A DNA stretch of 64,000 nt from an uncultured Lachnospiraceae bacterium (GTDB lineage: Bacteria; Bacillota; Clostridia; Lachnospirales; Lachnospiraceae), in contig ONBT01000009.1 in assembly GCA_900316075.1 (NCBI GenBank), forward strand, positions 1 to 64,000, given 5' to 3'. Under the pieces are notes generated by a model, which was not told where the DNA came from, did not search any database, and was given only the letters and a program-made list of their open reading frames with translations. The translations under genes were made by a program, and so were the position numbers. Positions 18,720 through 26,607 of this stretch are shown here, piece after piece. The number at the start of each line of letters is the position of its first letter. Positions within the stretch are counted from its first letter, which is position 1.

Positions 18720-20393
18720 CTAGCGCAGCTTGACCCCGTTCAATGTGTAGAGCAGGTGGTCACTCTCGCCGAGGTGGCCTTCCGCGTAGATGTCTATCGT
18801 CACGGCACACATGCGGTCGCCCTTGACCTTCTTGATGACGCCGGACGAATCGATGCCGTCCATGTCGTAATTGTTCTCGCTCGTGTAGCGGAGGACCGGG
18901 AAACGGCCCATGGAAGCTTTCGTGGAGCCGGAAGCCTCCGTCCCCTTGCCCATGGTGGACCAGATATTCATATTCTGAACGCCCGAGGTCCCGGGCTCAT
19001 AGAGGCGGACACTGGCGGAATAGGCGGCGTCGGCATCTTCCCCGGATGTCTGGGGAATCAGGCAGATGTCGGCCTTGAGACCGTTCACATTATTTATGAG
19101 AAAGAGGTCTTCCGCTGCCGGGTAGGACCAGGCGACCGTCCCGTTGAAACCGGAATCGGAAGGACCGGACAGCCAGTGAAATTCAGCATTGCTGCCCTTG
19201 CCGGCCTTATAGGGCTTGTAGAAAATCCAGATACGGAAGGGCTTGGACGGGTCGAAATTTTTGACCGGATCCATACGGTACTCGAAGCGGGCCGAGCCGT
19301 CGGCTTCGCCGACCTTCGTCCCGTCGACAATCACATGGGTGACCGTAACCTTGGACTTGGTCGTGGGCTCGCCGGCATCAGGGTTCTCTCCATCGGAATT
19401 TTCGTCTTCATCAGGGTCGTCGACATGGATTGGTATTCCGCCGGTATCCGGATCGCCACCGGCGTCCGGATCTCCACTGTCAGTTGGACTGCCTCCATCA
19501 GAGGGCTCACCGCCGTCTGACGGATTACCGCCATCCGTTGAAGTGCTGCTATCAGCGGGATCTGCGGCGAACCAGGTCCGGTTCTGAATCTTTGCGGAAG
19601 GCGTATCCCCGGAATCGGGTTCTTCGCCTCCACCGCCGGGTGTAATTGCTCCGCCGGATGTGACCCCGGTCTCCGTGGACTTTCGCGTAATCGAGTAGTC
19701 GATATAGTAGCAGTATGTAATGACGGGGGTTACAGACTGGATGGCCCCGTCGGAATTGACGGAAGTATCAAATGTGAGCTCGATGACCCGCCGCTGGGTC
19801 TCGGTCTTGATGGCCCCTTCGCTGGTCGTCTCGGGAACGCAGACCTCCGCCCGTTCATCCGGATCGGAGACGTTGCCGCCCCCCTGCTGGAAGACGTTGT
19901 CGAACTGGGTCTGGGCGGTCAGGGCCTTGTCGTTCACACCCTTCTCGTCGCTGTCGTACTTGTAGTAGGTATTGCTGTTTCCGGAGGCATCCAGAATGAC
20001 CTGGGCGTCGTAGTTCCGGCCGCCGGCGGAGATGGAATTCAGGGAGATAGTTTCCTTGTCCCCGTCCACATCAGCCGAAGCAGAAGCTGCATTGAAGCCG
20101 TTCAGCGTTGCCTCTTCCGCAGCCATGTGCTCCTTGGAATCCGAGGTCGAATTCGGGTCCGTGGGGAAGAGGCTGTCGAAGGAGATGGAGCGGACGGTCT
20201 CGTAGACGTTCTGGGCTGCCAGGGTTGCATAGCCGGTCTTCTGGGCCTTCCCCGTGGTCCTTGCAGAAAAGACAAACGCCTGCAGCAAAGGCACGGTCAC
20301 GATGGCCAGAATCGCGATGGCGACAATCAGCTCAATCAGAGAGAAGCCTTTCTTATTCAGTTTTCGAATTCTTCTCTTCTTCATAGCTTTCAT
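18720..20393 (-). CDS. Large prepilin-like protein with Gly/Asp/Pro-rich linker
   Basis: 557 residues from the ATG at 20393 (MKAMKKRRIRKLNKKG); an in-frame GTG at 20465 is possible but leaves a long atypical leader. Prepilin signal KKGFSLIELIVAIAILAIVTVP with Glu at +5. A first globular region is followed by a low-complexity linker around residues 285-345 built of GGEPSDGG/GDPDTGG-like steps, then a second beta-rich domain of about 190 residues. Very large for a pilin; the extra domain probably sits on the outside of the fibre. Located between pilO and the PilX-like gene. Confidence 0.85.
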   Translation of the reverse strand: MKAMKKRRIRKLNKKGFSLIELIVAIAILAIVTVPLLQAFVFSARTTGKAQKTGYATLAAQNVYETVRSISFDSLFPTDPNSTSDSKEHMAAEEATLNGFNAASASADVDGDKETISLNSISAGGRNYDAQVILDASGNSNTYYKYDSDEKGVNDKALTAQTQFDNVFQQGGGNVSDPDERAEVCVPETTSEGAIKTETQRRVIELTFDTSVNSDGAIQSVTPVITYCYYIDYSITRKSTETGVTSGGAITPGGGGEEPDSGDTPSAKIQNRTWFAADPADSSTSTDGGNPSDGGEPSDGGSPTDSGDPDAGGDPDTGGIPIHVDDPDEDENSDGENPDAGEPTTKSKVTVTHVIVDGTKVGEADGSARFEYRMDPVKNFDPSKPFRIWIFYKPYKAGKGSNAEFHWLSGPSDSGFNGTVAWSYPAAEDLFLINNVNGLKADICLIPQTSGEDADAAYSASVRLYEPGTSGVQNMNIWSTMGKGTEASGSTKASMGRFPVLRYTSENNYDMDGIDSSGVIKKVKGDRMCAVTIDIYAEGHLGESDHLLYTLNGVKLR

Positions 20394-20491
20394 CGTCAGC
20401 ACGCGGGAGACAGGCCCCACGTGCCTCTCATGCCGTCGCCGAATTTTTACAACACCTTTCAGCACATGGGAGCCAGTCCCCGTGTGCCTCT

Positions 20492-21187
20492 TTACTGGGC
20501 AGGCGTGGTATCTGCAGTTCCAAAGGGATTGGCTACGCCGTAATTCGTGGCGGGGACGGAGGTGATGTAGTCCGGAGCGCCGCTATATGTGAGATAAAAC
20601 TTGTCGAGGACGGCGGTGCCGGTGAGGCCGCTTGTCTCGGCGTTGTAGGTGACGGCCAAAGAGTCGATGCCGGTCAGGGTGTCGTCGCCGCTATAGATTT
20701 CGTTCAGAAGATTCTTCATCTTCGTGTAGTCGAGGTTCATGTTTACCGTGAACTGGGTCTCGTAGGCAATCATGTCCTGGGCTGTGGACGCATCGTCGAT
20801 ATTGTCGGCCGTGACGCCGGTGAACTGGTTGATGGCCACCGGGTCAGCGAAGGAAATGGATGTGGCGTCAATCCCCAGGTCCCGCTCCAGCTTCGTCGTG
20901 TAGAGAATCATGTCCTCGGTATTGTAGGAAGAAGGCAGGTGGTTCATGGTGTCCTTGATGGACTCCTTCGCCGCTGCGGTCTGCTTTTCATACTCTTCCT
21001 TGTTCGCCTCGTACTCCTTGTACTGCTCGAGCTGGGGCGTCAGCTCCTCGATCTGGGCGTTGACCTCGTCGGTCTTTTCATTCAGCTTGTTGAAGACCAG
21101 CAGGTAGCAGATGGCAAGCACGACGATTCCGGCCATGAGGATCAGAAGCTTCTTGTCGCGGGTGGAAATATTGGTATCCAGTTTCAT
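20492..21187 (-). CDS. pilO: PilO-like pilus inner-membrane component
   Basis: 231 residues: cytosolic N-terminus, one membrane helix at about 14-33 (LLILMAGIVVLAICYLLVF), a heptad-like coiled coil at about 35-80 (NEKTDEVNAQIEELTPQLEQYK), then an alpha/beta domain. This is the PilO pattern. PilO pairs with PilN to form the alignment subcomplex linking the cytoplasmic PilM ring to the pilin platform. It starts six bases after the pilM-pilN fusion gene, with GGAG upstream, matching the partner order. Confidence 0.85.
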   Translation of the reverse strand: MKLDTNISTRDKKLLILMAGIVVLAICYLLVFNKLNEKTDEVNAQIEELTPQLEQYKEYEANKEEYEKQTAAAKESIKDTMNHLPSSYNTEDMILYTTKLERDLGIDATSISFADPVAINQFTGVTADNIDDASTAQDMIAYETQFTVNMNLDYTKMKNLLNEIYSGDDTLTGIDSLAVTYNAETSGLTGTAVLDKFYLTYSGAPDYITSVPATNYGVANPFGTADTTPAQ

Positions 21188-21193
21188 GATTTA

Positions 21194-22831
21194 TTACTCC
21201 TGCGTGGTATCGTCCGTACTTTCTTCGCTCGACGTATCTTCCGTCGTGGTCTCCACCTGTACGGGGACAGGATAGGAGCAGGTGACGGTGAAGGCGGCGG
21301 CTTTCGTGCCGGCGCCGGTCTGGGTCTCGGTGACGGCGGAGACGGAGACGACATCGAAGGACTCGAACTGGCGGAGCTGGTCGATGACGATGGCCGCCGT
21401 GTCGAAGTCAGGCACCGTCACGTCGAGGGTGATGCCGTCCTGACCGAAGGAGGCCGTAGCCACGATGATGGAAGAAGGCATCTTTGCCTCGATCTCAGCG
21501 AGGACTTCGTTCAGCTGCTGATTCTTCCCGTTTGCCGCATCCCGGACCACCTGGAGAGAGGCGTCGTTTCCGGTGTAGGTCACATAGGCGTCATAGGCTT
21601 CTTTCGCAGGCTCCAGTTCCACGAGCTGGCGCTGAATGCTTTCCAGATCCTGCTTAGCGGACAGGTATTCAAGTCCTGCCACCCCGGAGATAGCCACGCC
21701 GGCCAGGGCGCAGAGAATGGCGATGATGATGGAACCGGTCAGGGATTCGGAGCTTCCTTTCAGCTGGATGCCGGCCCTGGAATTCTTCGCCGCCCGGATT
21801 GATGCAGGAAGCAGGTCCACCGGGGCAATCATGGAGCCTACGCAGGCGACGAAGTTTGAAACATCTCCCTTGTTCTCGGCCACGGCGTTGAGGCCAGGCA
21901 GGTCTTCTATGAAAGAAACCGGAATCTGGGTCCCCTCCTGCAGCATGTCCTTGATCAGGGGCAGGTGGCAGGAATAGCCGAGGAGGACAATACGGTCGGC
22001 GTTCTTCTGCTTGTTCGTACGGATATAGTCGCAGACCCGGAGGATGCTCATGTCCAGCATGTCGATGTGGCTCTTCACATGCTCGATTTCCTCGGGCGGG
22101 AGCTTGGCTATGTCGGCCTCCGTGATACTCTCCTGCACTTCATTATACCTGTCCATGCCTATGCCGTTTGCGACAAGGTAGGGCAGCATCAAGGCGTCGC
22201 CGCCCAGGGGCTGGTTTCTCTGCAGGAGGTACTCCCCGTCGGACAGGGCCGTGATCTCGGTCGTCGAAGGGGTGATGTTCGCAAACACGGTCGTACCCTC
22301 GGCCTTCACGGTCTTCAGAACCTGGTAGAGGGAGTTCATGGACGTGTCGATGGCCTTCAGGTTCAGATTGCAGAAGGCGCAGAGCTCAGCGTAGGACTCG
22401 AGCAGGGGCCGGGGAGCGCCCTGGACAATGAGGCGCCAGCCGGGTGTTCCTTCCGTCGTCTGGCCCAGTGATGTATAGGCAATCTGGTAGTCATCGAGGC
22501 CGACAGGCAGGTATTCCGTGGCGTTCGCCTCGACAGTCTGGGCGATGCGGTTTTCCTTCACGGGCGGAATCATGACCTCCCGGGCGAGGGTGCGGCTCGA
22601 GGACACCGTAAACGTGACGTCCTTCGCATTCATGACCCCGTTTTTCCGAAGCTGGTTCTGAAGCTCCTTCCCGTACAGGTCCACGTTCTGGATCATGCCG
22701 TCGGACACGGAGCCCTCGGGCGTCAGAAAGTTGAAGCCCTTTCCTATATGGACATTCCGTCCCTTCTTCCCTGTGGTGCAGACCTCTGTCAGGCGATCGC
22801 CCACGAGAATGTTCAGTGATTCGTTTGCCAT
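21194..22831 (-). CDS. pilM: PilM-PilN fusion protein
   Basis: 545 residues from the ATG at 22831 (AGAGGGAG upstream); a longer frame to 22888 crosses the terminator-like hairpin and is rejected. Residues 1-340 form an actin-like PilM domain (LNILVGDRLTEVC, PVKENRIAQTVEANATEYLP, ITPSTTEITALSDGEYLLQR, RIVLLGYSCHLPLIKDML). One membrane helix follows (SIIIAILCALAGVAISGVAGL), then a coiled coil and the periplasm-facing PilN ferredoxin-like domain. In Gram-negatives these are separate proteins; here one chain spans cytosol and membrane. The Thr/Ser/Glu-rich tail TTTEDTSSEESTDDTTQE is probably exposed outside. Confidence 0.85.
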   Translation of the reverse strand: MANESLNILVGDRLTEVCTTGKKGRNVHIGKGFNFLTPEGSVSDGMIQNVDLYGKELQNQLRKNGVMNAKDVTFTVSSSRTLAREVMIPPVKENRIAQTVEANATEYLPVGLDDYQIAYTSLGQTTEGTPGWRLIVQGAPRPLLESYAELCAFCNLNLKAIDTSMNSLYQVLKTVKAEGTTVFANITPSTTEITALSDGEYLLQRNQPLGGDALMLPYLVANGIGMDRYNEVQESITEADIAKLPPEEIEHVKSHIDMLDMSILRVCDYIRTNKQKNADRIVLLGYSCHLPLIKDMLQEGTQIPVSFIEDLPGLNAVAENKGDVSNFVACVGSMIAPVDLLPASIRAAKNSRAGIQLKGSSESLTGSIIIAILCALAGVAISGVAGLEYLSAKQDLESIQRQLVELEPAKEAYDAYVTYTGNDASLQVVRDAANGKNQQLNEVLAEIEAKMPSSIIVATASFGQDGITLDVTVPDFDTAAIVIDQLRQFESFDVVSVSAVTETQTGAGTKAAAFTVTCSYPVPVQVETTTEDTSSEESTDDTTQE

Positions 22832-22868
22832 TATGCTCCCTCTAAAAAATCGTAATATACAACGAAAT

Positions 22869-22898
22869 CCTGTCGACAGCTTTGACACTGCCGACAGG
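22869..22898 (-). other. Intercistronic hairpin after pilD
   Basis: Imperfect arms CCTGTCGGCAG and CTGTCGACAGG on the minus strand in the 85-bp gap between pilD and pilM-pilN. No T run directly after it, so an RNA stability or processing element is more likely than a full terminator. Confidence 0.5.
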
Positions 22899-22916
22899 TA
22901 AAAAGTCTCTTTTGGC

Positions 22917-23669
22917 TTAGAGTCCCATCATCCCCAGGTACCAGGAAATCATCGCGTCTCCGAAAAGGAAGGCCACCATGATTCCGGCGCTGAGGTAAGG
23001 GCCCATGGCCAGGACCCGGCCCGCGTGAAAGAACTTCATGCGGATCGGGTGAATGACGGCTCCGAAGATGCAGGCGAGGAGGAAGGCCAGAATGATATTC
23101 TTCCAGCCCAGGACCAGGCCAGCCGCAGCCATCAGCTTCACATCGCCCCCTCCGATGCCGGCGCCGCCGGTGACGAAGAGAATGATGAGAAGGGGCACAG
23201 AAACCGCTGCGCCTCCGATCAGGTACAAAAGAAAGTTGTGCCAGTCCGTCGCGATTCTCAGGACACCTAAACAAGCTATAAAGATGTTCAGGCCACCAGG
23301 AATTTCCTGCGTGCGGGCGTCTATGAGACTCAGGGCAATCAGGGCACTCACAAGGCCAAAGGCTATTAAAGTGTCCCAGGACAGGCCTTTCAAGAGGTAT
23401 ATAGCGACCCAGGCGAAACCGTTTGCCGCCTCAACCAGGGGGTACTGGGGCGACAGTCGGGTCCCGCAGGACCGGCATTTCCCGCCCTGAATGACAAAAC
23501 TCAGGACCGGAATCAGTTCATACCACTTCAGGCGGTGTCCGCAGGTCATGCAGTGGGACGGACCCGTGACAATGCTCTCTCCTTTCGGCAGGCGGAAGGC
23601 AACCACATTTAAAAAGCTGCCCACGCAGATGCCGAAGAGGAAGGAGCAGATGGAAAAATAGATTTCCAT
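22917..23669 (-). CDS. pilD: Prepilin peptidase PilD
   Basis: 250 residues, polytopic membrane aspartic protease (A24) that cleaves and N-methylates prepilins. The N-terminal methylase domain has both CxxC pairs (CMTCGHRL and CRSCGTRL). The two catalytic aspartates are in SLIDARTQEIP and GGGDVKLMAA. It should process the major pilin encoded directly upstream and the three prepilin-like proteins downstream. The start at 23669 has no clear ribosome site; coupling from pilA, 10 bases away, is plausible. Confidence 0.95.
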   Translation of the reverse strand: MEIYFSICSFLFGICVGSFLNVVAFRLPKGESIVTGPSHCMTCGHRLKWYELIPVLSFVIQGGKCRSCGTRLSPQYPLVEAANGFAWVAIYLLKGLSWDTLIAFGLVSALIALSLIDARTQEIPGGLNIFIACLGVLRIATDWHNFLLYLIGGAAVSVPLLIILFVTGGAGIGGGDVKLMAAAGLVLGWKNIILAFLLACIFGAVIHPIRMKFFHAGRVLAMGPYLSAGIMVAFLFGDAMISWYLGMMGL

Positions 23670-23679
23670 TTGTTACGCA

Positions 23680-24129
23680 TTATTTTTTAAGCTCAATTGC
23701 TCCGGAAGAACTTACTGTCCACTTTTCTTCAAGCTTTCCGCTCTCATCAATAGTAAAAGTAAGTGTATTATCAGTAGACTTTAATGTGATTTCCTTAGCT
23801 TCCTTCTGAAGGTTTGCCAGAATCTTGGTCTGTGCATCAGAATCCCCAGTTGCAGTAGCCTCAAGACCATTTGCTTTTGATACTTCTACTGTTACAGGAA
23901 GTTTCACAGGATTGTCCGTATCCGCAACAGCTGTCTTTGTAGCAGTTTCAACTGTTTCCATCGTTGTAAGGTCAGCAGATACTCTGGACTTTGCAATATA
24001 CTTGGTGGCCTGGAATCCTACGATACCTACGAGGATAGCCAGGATGGCGATGACGATAATCAGTTCGATCAGGGTGAAGCCTTTGTTGTTCTTCTTCTTT
24101 GCGAAGAATTTCTGAAGCTGTTTCTTCAT
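23680..24129 (-). CDS. pilA: Major type IV pilin
   Basis: 149 residues. Leader MKKQLQKFFAKKKNNKG is cut before FTLIELIIVIAILAILVGIV (Glu at +5), giving a mature pilin of about 132 residues. The alpha-spine is followed by a short Thr/Ala/Lys-rich globular domain without cysteines. Codon use is much more A/T-ending than in the neighbours (GTA, ACT, GCA), which fits the most highly expressed gene of the operon. AAAGGAG lies 9 bases upstream. The 102-bp gap before it contains GAAAC-TATT-GTTTC, a possible site for extra regulation. Confidence 0.93.
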   Translation of the reverse strand: MKKQLQKFFAKKKNNKGFTLIELIIVIAILAILVGIVGFQATKYIAKSRVSADLTTMETVETATKTAVADTDNPVKLPVTVEVSKANGLEATATGDSDAQTKILANLQKEAKEITLKSTDNTLTFTIDESGKLEEKWTVSSSGAIELKK

Positions 24130-24231
24130 TTGTTTGTTCTCCTTTTACTTTGTGTGATGTGTGATGAAACAATAGTTTCTGTATTTGCAAACGGCAGCTC
24201 CCCTGGAAACGGCCGCCGAATTTGCACAAGA

Positions 24232-25452
24232 TTACATCTGGTCGATTGCATTGTAGATAGAGCCCATGGGCGCAACAACCGAAAAGACTATGACTCCGAC
24301 AACAATCGCCAATACGACGATAATCAAAGGCTCCATCAGGGCGACGACCTGCGCAGTCGCTTCTTCCACTTCCTCGTCGTAGTAGTCGGCGATTCGGTCC
24401 AGCATTTCATCAATCTGGCCGGTGTCCTCGCCGATGGAAATCATATGGTAAACAAGAGGAGGAAATCGGCCGTTTTGTTTCAGCGGCACTGACAAATTTG
24501 CTCCCATGGAGACCGCTGTCTTGGCCTCGTTCACGGCGTCTCGGAAAAGGACATTCTTCATGGTATTGGCCACAATGCCCAGTGCATCGATCATGGGGAT
24601 GCCGGCGGCAAGAAGGGTGGCGAGAGTCCTTGCAAAATTCGCCGAATTCGACTTGATGGTGAGGTTCTTTACCACAGGCAGTTTGACCTGAATCGTTCCG
24701 GATACCCGGCTTCCTGACTCGCCCTTGTTGAACTGACGAATGCCAAGAACCAGTGCGATGACTACAGCCAACACTATATACCAATAGTTTCCCAGACCAT
24801 TGGAAACCGCCAAGACAAAGCGTGTGATACCGGGTAATTGTGCCGTCCCGACCTGATCCAGCATATCAGCAAACATGGGAACCACAAAACGCAACAGGAT
24901 GATCACAACAATGACCGTAACAATCAGCAATACCGTCGGGTAAATAGTTGCTTTTTTTACCAGGTTCTGCAAATGATGCTGTTTTTCAAACTGCTTTCCC
25001 ATCCGGGTAAAGGACTGGGACAGGGAACCGGAGGACTCCCCGGCCTCCACCATGGTGACAAATATGTGGTCGAATACTTTCGGGTGCTCCCGCATGGCGG
25101 CCGCCATGGAAGAGCCCTTTTCAATCCGTCCCTTACAGTCGGAAATCGCCTCCCTGAGCATGGCGTTTTCCGTCTGCTCGGAGAGCATCTGCAGGGCATT
25201 CAATACCGGCACGCCAGCGTCAACAATAGCGACGAACTGGCGGCAGAAAACCGACATATCTCGGGCGGAAGGCTTCTTCTGAAAGCCTTTGAAACTGACC
25301 TCGGTGTTCATGGCCGTGGCCCGCTCCACCGAGATCACGGTGTTGCCCTGGCTCCGGATGAGCCCCTTGGCCGATTCCAGCGAATCCGCTTCGATTGTAC
25401 CCTTGACCTCACGTCCCTCTTTCGAATAGGCGACGTAAGCGAAATTTTCCAC
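24232..25452 (-). CDS. pilC: Pilus platform protein PilC
   Basis: 406 residues with two T2SSF domains (FCRQFVAIVDAGVPVLNALQML near residue 70 and FARTLATLLAAGIPMIDALGIV near 273) and three membrane helices. PilC is the rotating membrane platform that, driven by PilB and PilT, adds or removes pilins. Start is a GTG at 25452 with GGGAGGAG upstream. The order pilT-pilC-pilA places it between the motor and the subunit. Confidence 0.95.
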   Translation of the reverse strand: MENFAYVAYSKEGREVKGTIEADSLESAKGLIRSQGNTVISVERATAMNTEVSFKGFQKKPSARDMSVFCRQFVAIVDAGVPVLNALQMLSEQTENAMLREAISDCKGRIEKGSSMAAAMREHPKVFDHIFVTMVEAGESSGSLSQSFTRMGKQFEKQHHLQNLVKKATIYPTVLLIVTVIVVIILLRFVVPMFADMLDQVGTAQLPGITRFVLAVSNGLGNYWYIVLAVVIALVLGIRQFNKGESGSRVSGTIQVKLPVVKNLTIKSNSANFARTLATLLAAGIPMIDALGIVANTMKNVLFRDAVNEAKTAVSMGANLSVPLKQNGRFPPLVYHMISIGEDTGQIDEMLDRIADYYDEEVEEATAQVVALMEPLIIVVLAIVVGVIVFSVVAPMGSIYNAIDQM

Positions 25453-25530
25453 TGGAAACTCCTCCCGGATTTGCGTGCGAAAGACTACAAATTATTATTA
25501 TTATATCGAAACTATACGAAACAACAAGGC

Positions 25531-26607
25531 TTATATGAAAGAACTCATGGAAAACCGCTTCTCCAGGGCGCTCCGGTCGTGGGCGGCCATGAGGGCGGTC
25601 TCCTTCGAGATGTCCCCCTTCTGGTAGAGCTCGAGCAGGGAATCGTCCATCGTGATCATGCCGGCGGCCTTATTGGTCTGAATGACTGTAGTAATCTGGA
25701 AGGTCTTCTCCTCGCGGATATAGTTCCGGATAGCGGCATTTGCGAGCATGACCTCGTAAGCGGCGACCCGGCCCTTGCCTTCGATTCTCGGCAGGAGCTG
25801 CTCGGCCACGACGCACTCGAGGATGTCAGCCAGCTGGGTCCGGATCTGCTGCTGCTGGTGGGGCGGGAAGACATCGATGATCCGGTTCACGGTGTCGACG
25901 GCCGATACGGTATGCAGGGTCGAAAAGACCAGGTGGCCGGTCTCGGCGGCGGTCGCCGCGATGGAGATGGTCTCGAGGTCCCGCATCTCGCCGATCAATA
26001 TGACGTCCGGATCCTCGCGGAGGGCGGCCCGGAGAGCGTTGGCGTAGGACTTGGTGTCGGAGCCGATTTCCCGCTGGTGAACGATACAGGACTTGTGGTG
26101 GTGCAGGTACTCGATGGGGTCCTCCAGGGTGATGATATGGTGGTGATACTTCTCGTTCACGACATCAATGAGAGAGGCCAGGGACGTGGACTTGCCGGAA
26201 CCCGTAGGCCCTGTGAAGAGTATCAGGCCCCGTTTTTTGTCGCACATCTTCACAACAGCCTCGGGAATGCCCAGCTGGTCCGGCGTCGGGATGGTCGGGT
26301 TCAGGAGGCGGGCCGCTACAGCGTAGGAACCGCGCTGCCGGTAGACATTGACACGGAGCCGGGCCACGCCAGGAATGGAGTAGGGCATATCGAGCTCCCC
26401 CTCTTCCTTGAGGTGGTCGAAGTCCCGCTTTTCCGTGATGACGGTGTCCAGCATGGCGTTGATCCGGTCCGGCATCATCTTCTCGTCGGTCAGGTTCACA
26501 ATGTCACCGTCGATACGGGCTGCCGGGCAGGCGCCGGCACCGATGTGGACGTCGGAAGCCCGGCGGTCGCGGGCCATCTTGATCAGGTCGTCAAAGGTTT
26601 CGTTCAT
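25531..26607 (-). CDS. pilT: Pilus retraction ATPase PilT
   Basis: 358 residues. Walker A GPTGSGKST at 133-141, Asp box EDPIEYLH, Walker B DVILIGEMRDLET, and the His box TGHLVFSTLHT are present. The C-terminus has the AIRNYIREEKTFQI region of PilT. It powers pilus disassembly, hence twitching or DNA uptake. Its ATG overlaps the pilB stop (ATGA), so PilB and PilT are made in a coupled ratio. The presence of a dedicated PilT argues for a true retractable pilus and not only a Com pseudopilus. Confidence 0.95.
   Translation of the reverse strand: MNETFDDLIKMARDRRASDVHIGAGACPAARIDGDIVNLTDEKMMPDRINAMLDTVITEKRDFDHLKEEGELDMPYSIPGVARLRVNVYRQRGSYAVAARLLNPTIPTPDQLGIPEAVVKMCDKKRGLILFTGPTGSGKSTSLASLIDVVNEKYHHHIITLEDPIEYLHHHKSCIVHQREIGSDTKSYANALRAALREDPDVILIGEMRDLETISIAATAAETGHLVFSTLHTVSAVDTVNRIIDVFPPHQQQQIRTQLADILECVVAEQLLPRIEGKGRVAAYEVMLANAAIRNYIREEKTFQITTVIQTNKAAGMITMDDSLLELYQKGDISKETALMAAHDRSALEKRFSMSSFI

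Noticed and set aside
21194..22888. Extended start of the PilM-PilN protein at 22888
   Set aside because: It would include the intercistronic hairpin and 19 residues unlike any PilM; the ATG at 22831 has a ribosome site.
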